A stretch of 64,000 nt of DNA, from contig NZ_CM001023.1 of NCBI RefSeq assembly GCF_000166275.1, positions 1,454,501-1,518,500 of the forward strand, read 5' to 3'. The notes beneath the pieces are model-generated. The model made no database searches. It saw nothing but the letters and a program-made list of their open reading frames with translations, and was not told the DNA's origin. The stretch comes from Algoriphagus machipongonensis. Its GTDB lineage: Bacteria; Bacteroidota; Bacteroidia; Cytophagales; Cyclobacteriaceae. Of the stretch, positions 63,410-64,000 are shown piece by piece. The stretch's first letter is position 1, and each line of letters begins with the position of its first letter. Position numbers and translations under genes: made by a program.

Positions 63410-63509
63410 TTTATAGTTCCCGCAGTGGGTAGGACTTGGCACCTTTCCCGAAATCGTGGATGGTTGCCAGAGGGTCAGTGAGCCTAATCTCTCGCCTCTT
63501 CTTTATAAA
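63410..63509 (-). ncRNA. SAM-I-type (S-box) riboswitch aptamer upstream of the sulfhydrylase gene
   Basis: On the minus strand the region reads as an S-box aptamer: P1 as TTTATA (63504-63509) with TATAAA (63410-63415); P2 and its internal loop in the GAGAGATTAGGCTCACTGA stretch; the conserved GGCAACC (63462-63468 on plus as GGTTGCC); P3; then AGGTGCCAA (63436-63444) followed by the P4-like TCC...GGGA. SAM-I riboswitches bind S-adenosylmethionine and turn off methionine-synthesis genes. The downstream leader (63304-63409) includes a hairpin GTTTGA-GAAAG-TCAAAC (63347-63363) but no obvious terminator, so control may be at translation. Confidence 0.88.
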
Positions 63510-63528
63510 TCAGTTACCTGAAGTGCCA

Positions 63529-63560
63529 CAAAGTAAGCTGGACTTTATCTTATTTCCAAA
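63529..63560 (-). promoter_or_regulatory. Candidate promoter for the riboswitch transcript
   Basis: On the minus strand TTTG (63557-63560) is separated by 20 nt from TTACTTTG (63529-63536), close to the TTTG-N(17-23)-TAnnTTTG promoter of Bacteroidota. It would start transcription shortly before the aptamer. Confidence 0.45.
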
Positions 63561-63569
63561 TACAAGTTG

Positions 63570-64000
63570 TCAATTGTTAAATTGATTCATGGTATGTTGG
63601 ATGCCAATAGTGCAAAAGGCCAAAGACATGTCTATTGCTTGGTCCATGATTTCTGGCAATTGATCGAATTCTTCTTGAGTAAACTTGCCCAATACGTAAT
63701 CTACTTGTCGTCCTTTTGGGAAATCATCACCTATTCCCATTCTTAATCGAGGGTAATTTTGTCCGCCAGTAAGTGCTTCTATATTTTTCAATCCATTATG
63801 ACCTGCTGCGCTACCTTTGGGCTTCATTCTTAGTTTCCCAAATGGCAATGCCACCTCGTCTACGATAATGAGGATATTCTCTTTTGGAATCTGAAGTTCT
63901 TTCATCCAGTAATTCACAGCTTTACCACTCAAGTTCATGTAAGTGGTAGGTTTGATAAGGTGAATAGATCTCCCCTTAAATTTGTATTCAGTTTTAAAAG
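63570..64000 (-). CDS. pth: Peptidyl-tRNA hydrolase (3' part; 5' end outside window)
   Basis: The minus-strand frame is open to the window edge, so the N-terminal part is missing; about 143 residues are visible. Peptidyl-tRNA hydrolase releases tRNA from prematurely ended peptidyl-tRNA. The HLIKPTTYMNLSGKAV segment, the ILIIVDEVALPFGKLRMKPKGSAAGHNGLKNIE region with the conserved Asp and GHNG motif, and YPRLRMGIGDDFPKG are family signatures. In the second Asp element the usual HDELDLP reads VDEVALP, so the His and one Asp are replaced, a moderate deviation. The C-terminal 40 residues are normal. Confidence 0.93.
   Translation of the reverse strand, partial: FKTEYKFKGRSIHLIKPTTYMNLSGKAVNYWMKELQIPKENILIIVDEVALPFGKLRMKPKGSAAGHNGLKNIEALTGGQNYPRLRMGIGDDFPKGRQVDYVLGKFTQEEFDQLPEIMDQAIDMSLAFCTIGIQHTMNQFNN

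Noticed and set aside
1..64000. CRISPR arrays, insertion sequences, tRNA/rRNA genes, prophage or integron signatures
   Set aside because: No regularly spaced repeats, transposase/integrase frames, tRNA cloverleaf patterns or phage-structural genes were seen by eye; a formal scan (tRNAscan-SE, CRISPR finder) was not possible.

Overview
The window looks like a chromosomal segment of a free-living aerobic member of the Bacteroidota, most likely Cytophagales (Cyclobacteriaceae/Algoriphagus-like). The evidence is an alternative complex III operon joined to a cytochrome c oxidase operon, SusC/SusD and other TonB-linked outer-membrane proteins, many Bacteroidota-type lipoproteins, the long form of IspG, start codons without clear Shine-Dalgarno sequences, and candidate promoters of the TAnnTTTG type. 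No rRNA, tRNA, CRISPR array, insertion sequence, phage gene or integrase was seen. The content is mostly housekeeping, with one accessory-looking nutrient-uptake region at 48-61.5 kb.

Layout. 1-13.3 kb: one long plus-strand respiratory block, actB(partial)-actC-D-E-F, coxB, coxA, heme A synthase, heme O synthase, two subunit III paralogues, subunit IV, then after a hairpin terminator a SCO-type copper chaperone, a DUF420 protein and a small CxxC membrane protein. ActABCDEF oxidises quinol, cytochrome c domains pass electrons to the CuA centre of CoxB, CtaB/CtaA make heme A, and SCO supplies copper. 13.3-20.5 kb: a very large NtrY-like histidine kinase and a giant predicted outer-membrane beta-barrel protein of unknown function. 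20.5-23.5 kb: SDR oxidoreductase, IspG and a small membrane protein. 23.5-33 kb: acyltransferase-like membrane protein, a 38-aa Lys/Ala-rich protein, fatty acid hydroxylase/sterol desaturase, dodecin, a MmcQ-ABC ATPase-App1 phosphatase operon, cytochrome c lipoprotein, SlyD-like isomerase, methyltransferase and YfhO membrane protein. 33-42.6 kb: Ffh, a LytS/LytTR two-component pair divergent from a TonB-dependent receptor-like protein, PDH E1 beta, aldehyde dehydrogenase, rhodanese lipoprotein and a YfcE-type phosphoesterase. 42.6-48.2 kb: a 47-aa very basic protein, HisS, a small unknown, YbaB, a glycosyltransferase, PspC and an OmpA/TPR lipoprotein.

48.2-61.5 kb: a roughly 470-bp leader, SusC, SusD, an FG-GAP/ASPIC lipoprotein, creatininase-family hydrolase (opposite strand), glycosylasparaginase, CutC and a cytochrome c/FG-GAP fusion lipoprotein. 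Glycosylasparaginase next to SusCD suggests, as inference only, use of glycosyl-asparagine or other amide-linked nutrients. 61.6-64 kb: a CBS-domain protein, a Met/Cys-biosynthesis PLP enzyme preceded by a well-conserved SAM-I-type (S-box) riboswitch, and the 3' part of pth running off the window.

Besides the large genes, four short reading frames were found by reading intergenic DNA: 38 aa and 47 aa (both persuasive), and 46 aa and 50 aa (speculative). Eleven probable intrinsic terminators were located, several of them bidirectional between convergent genes.
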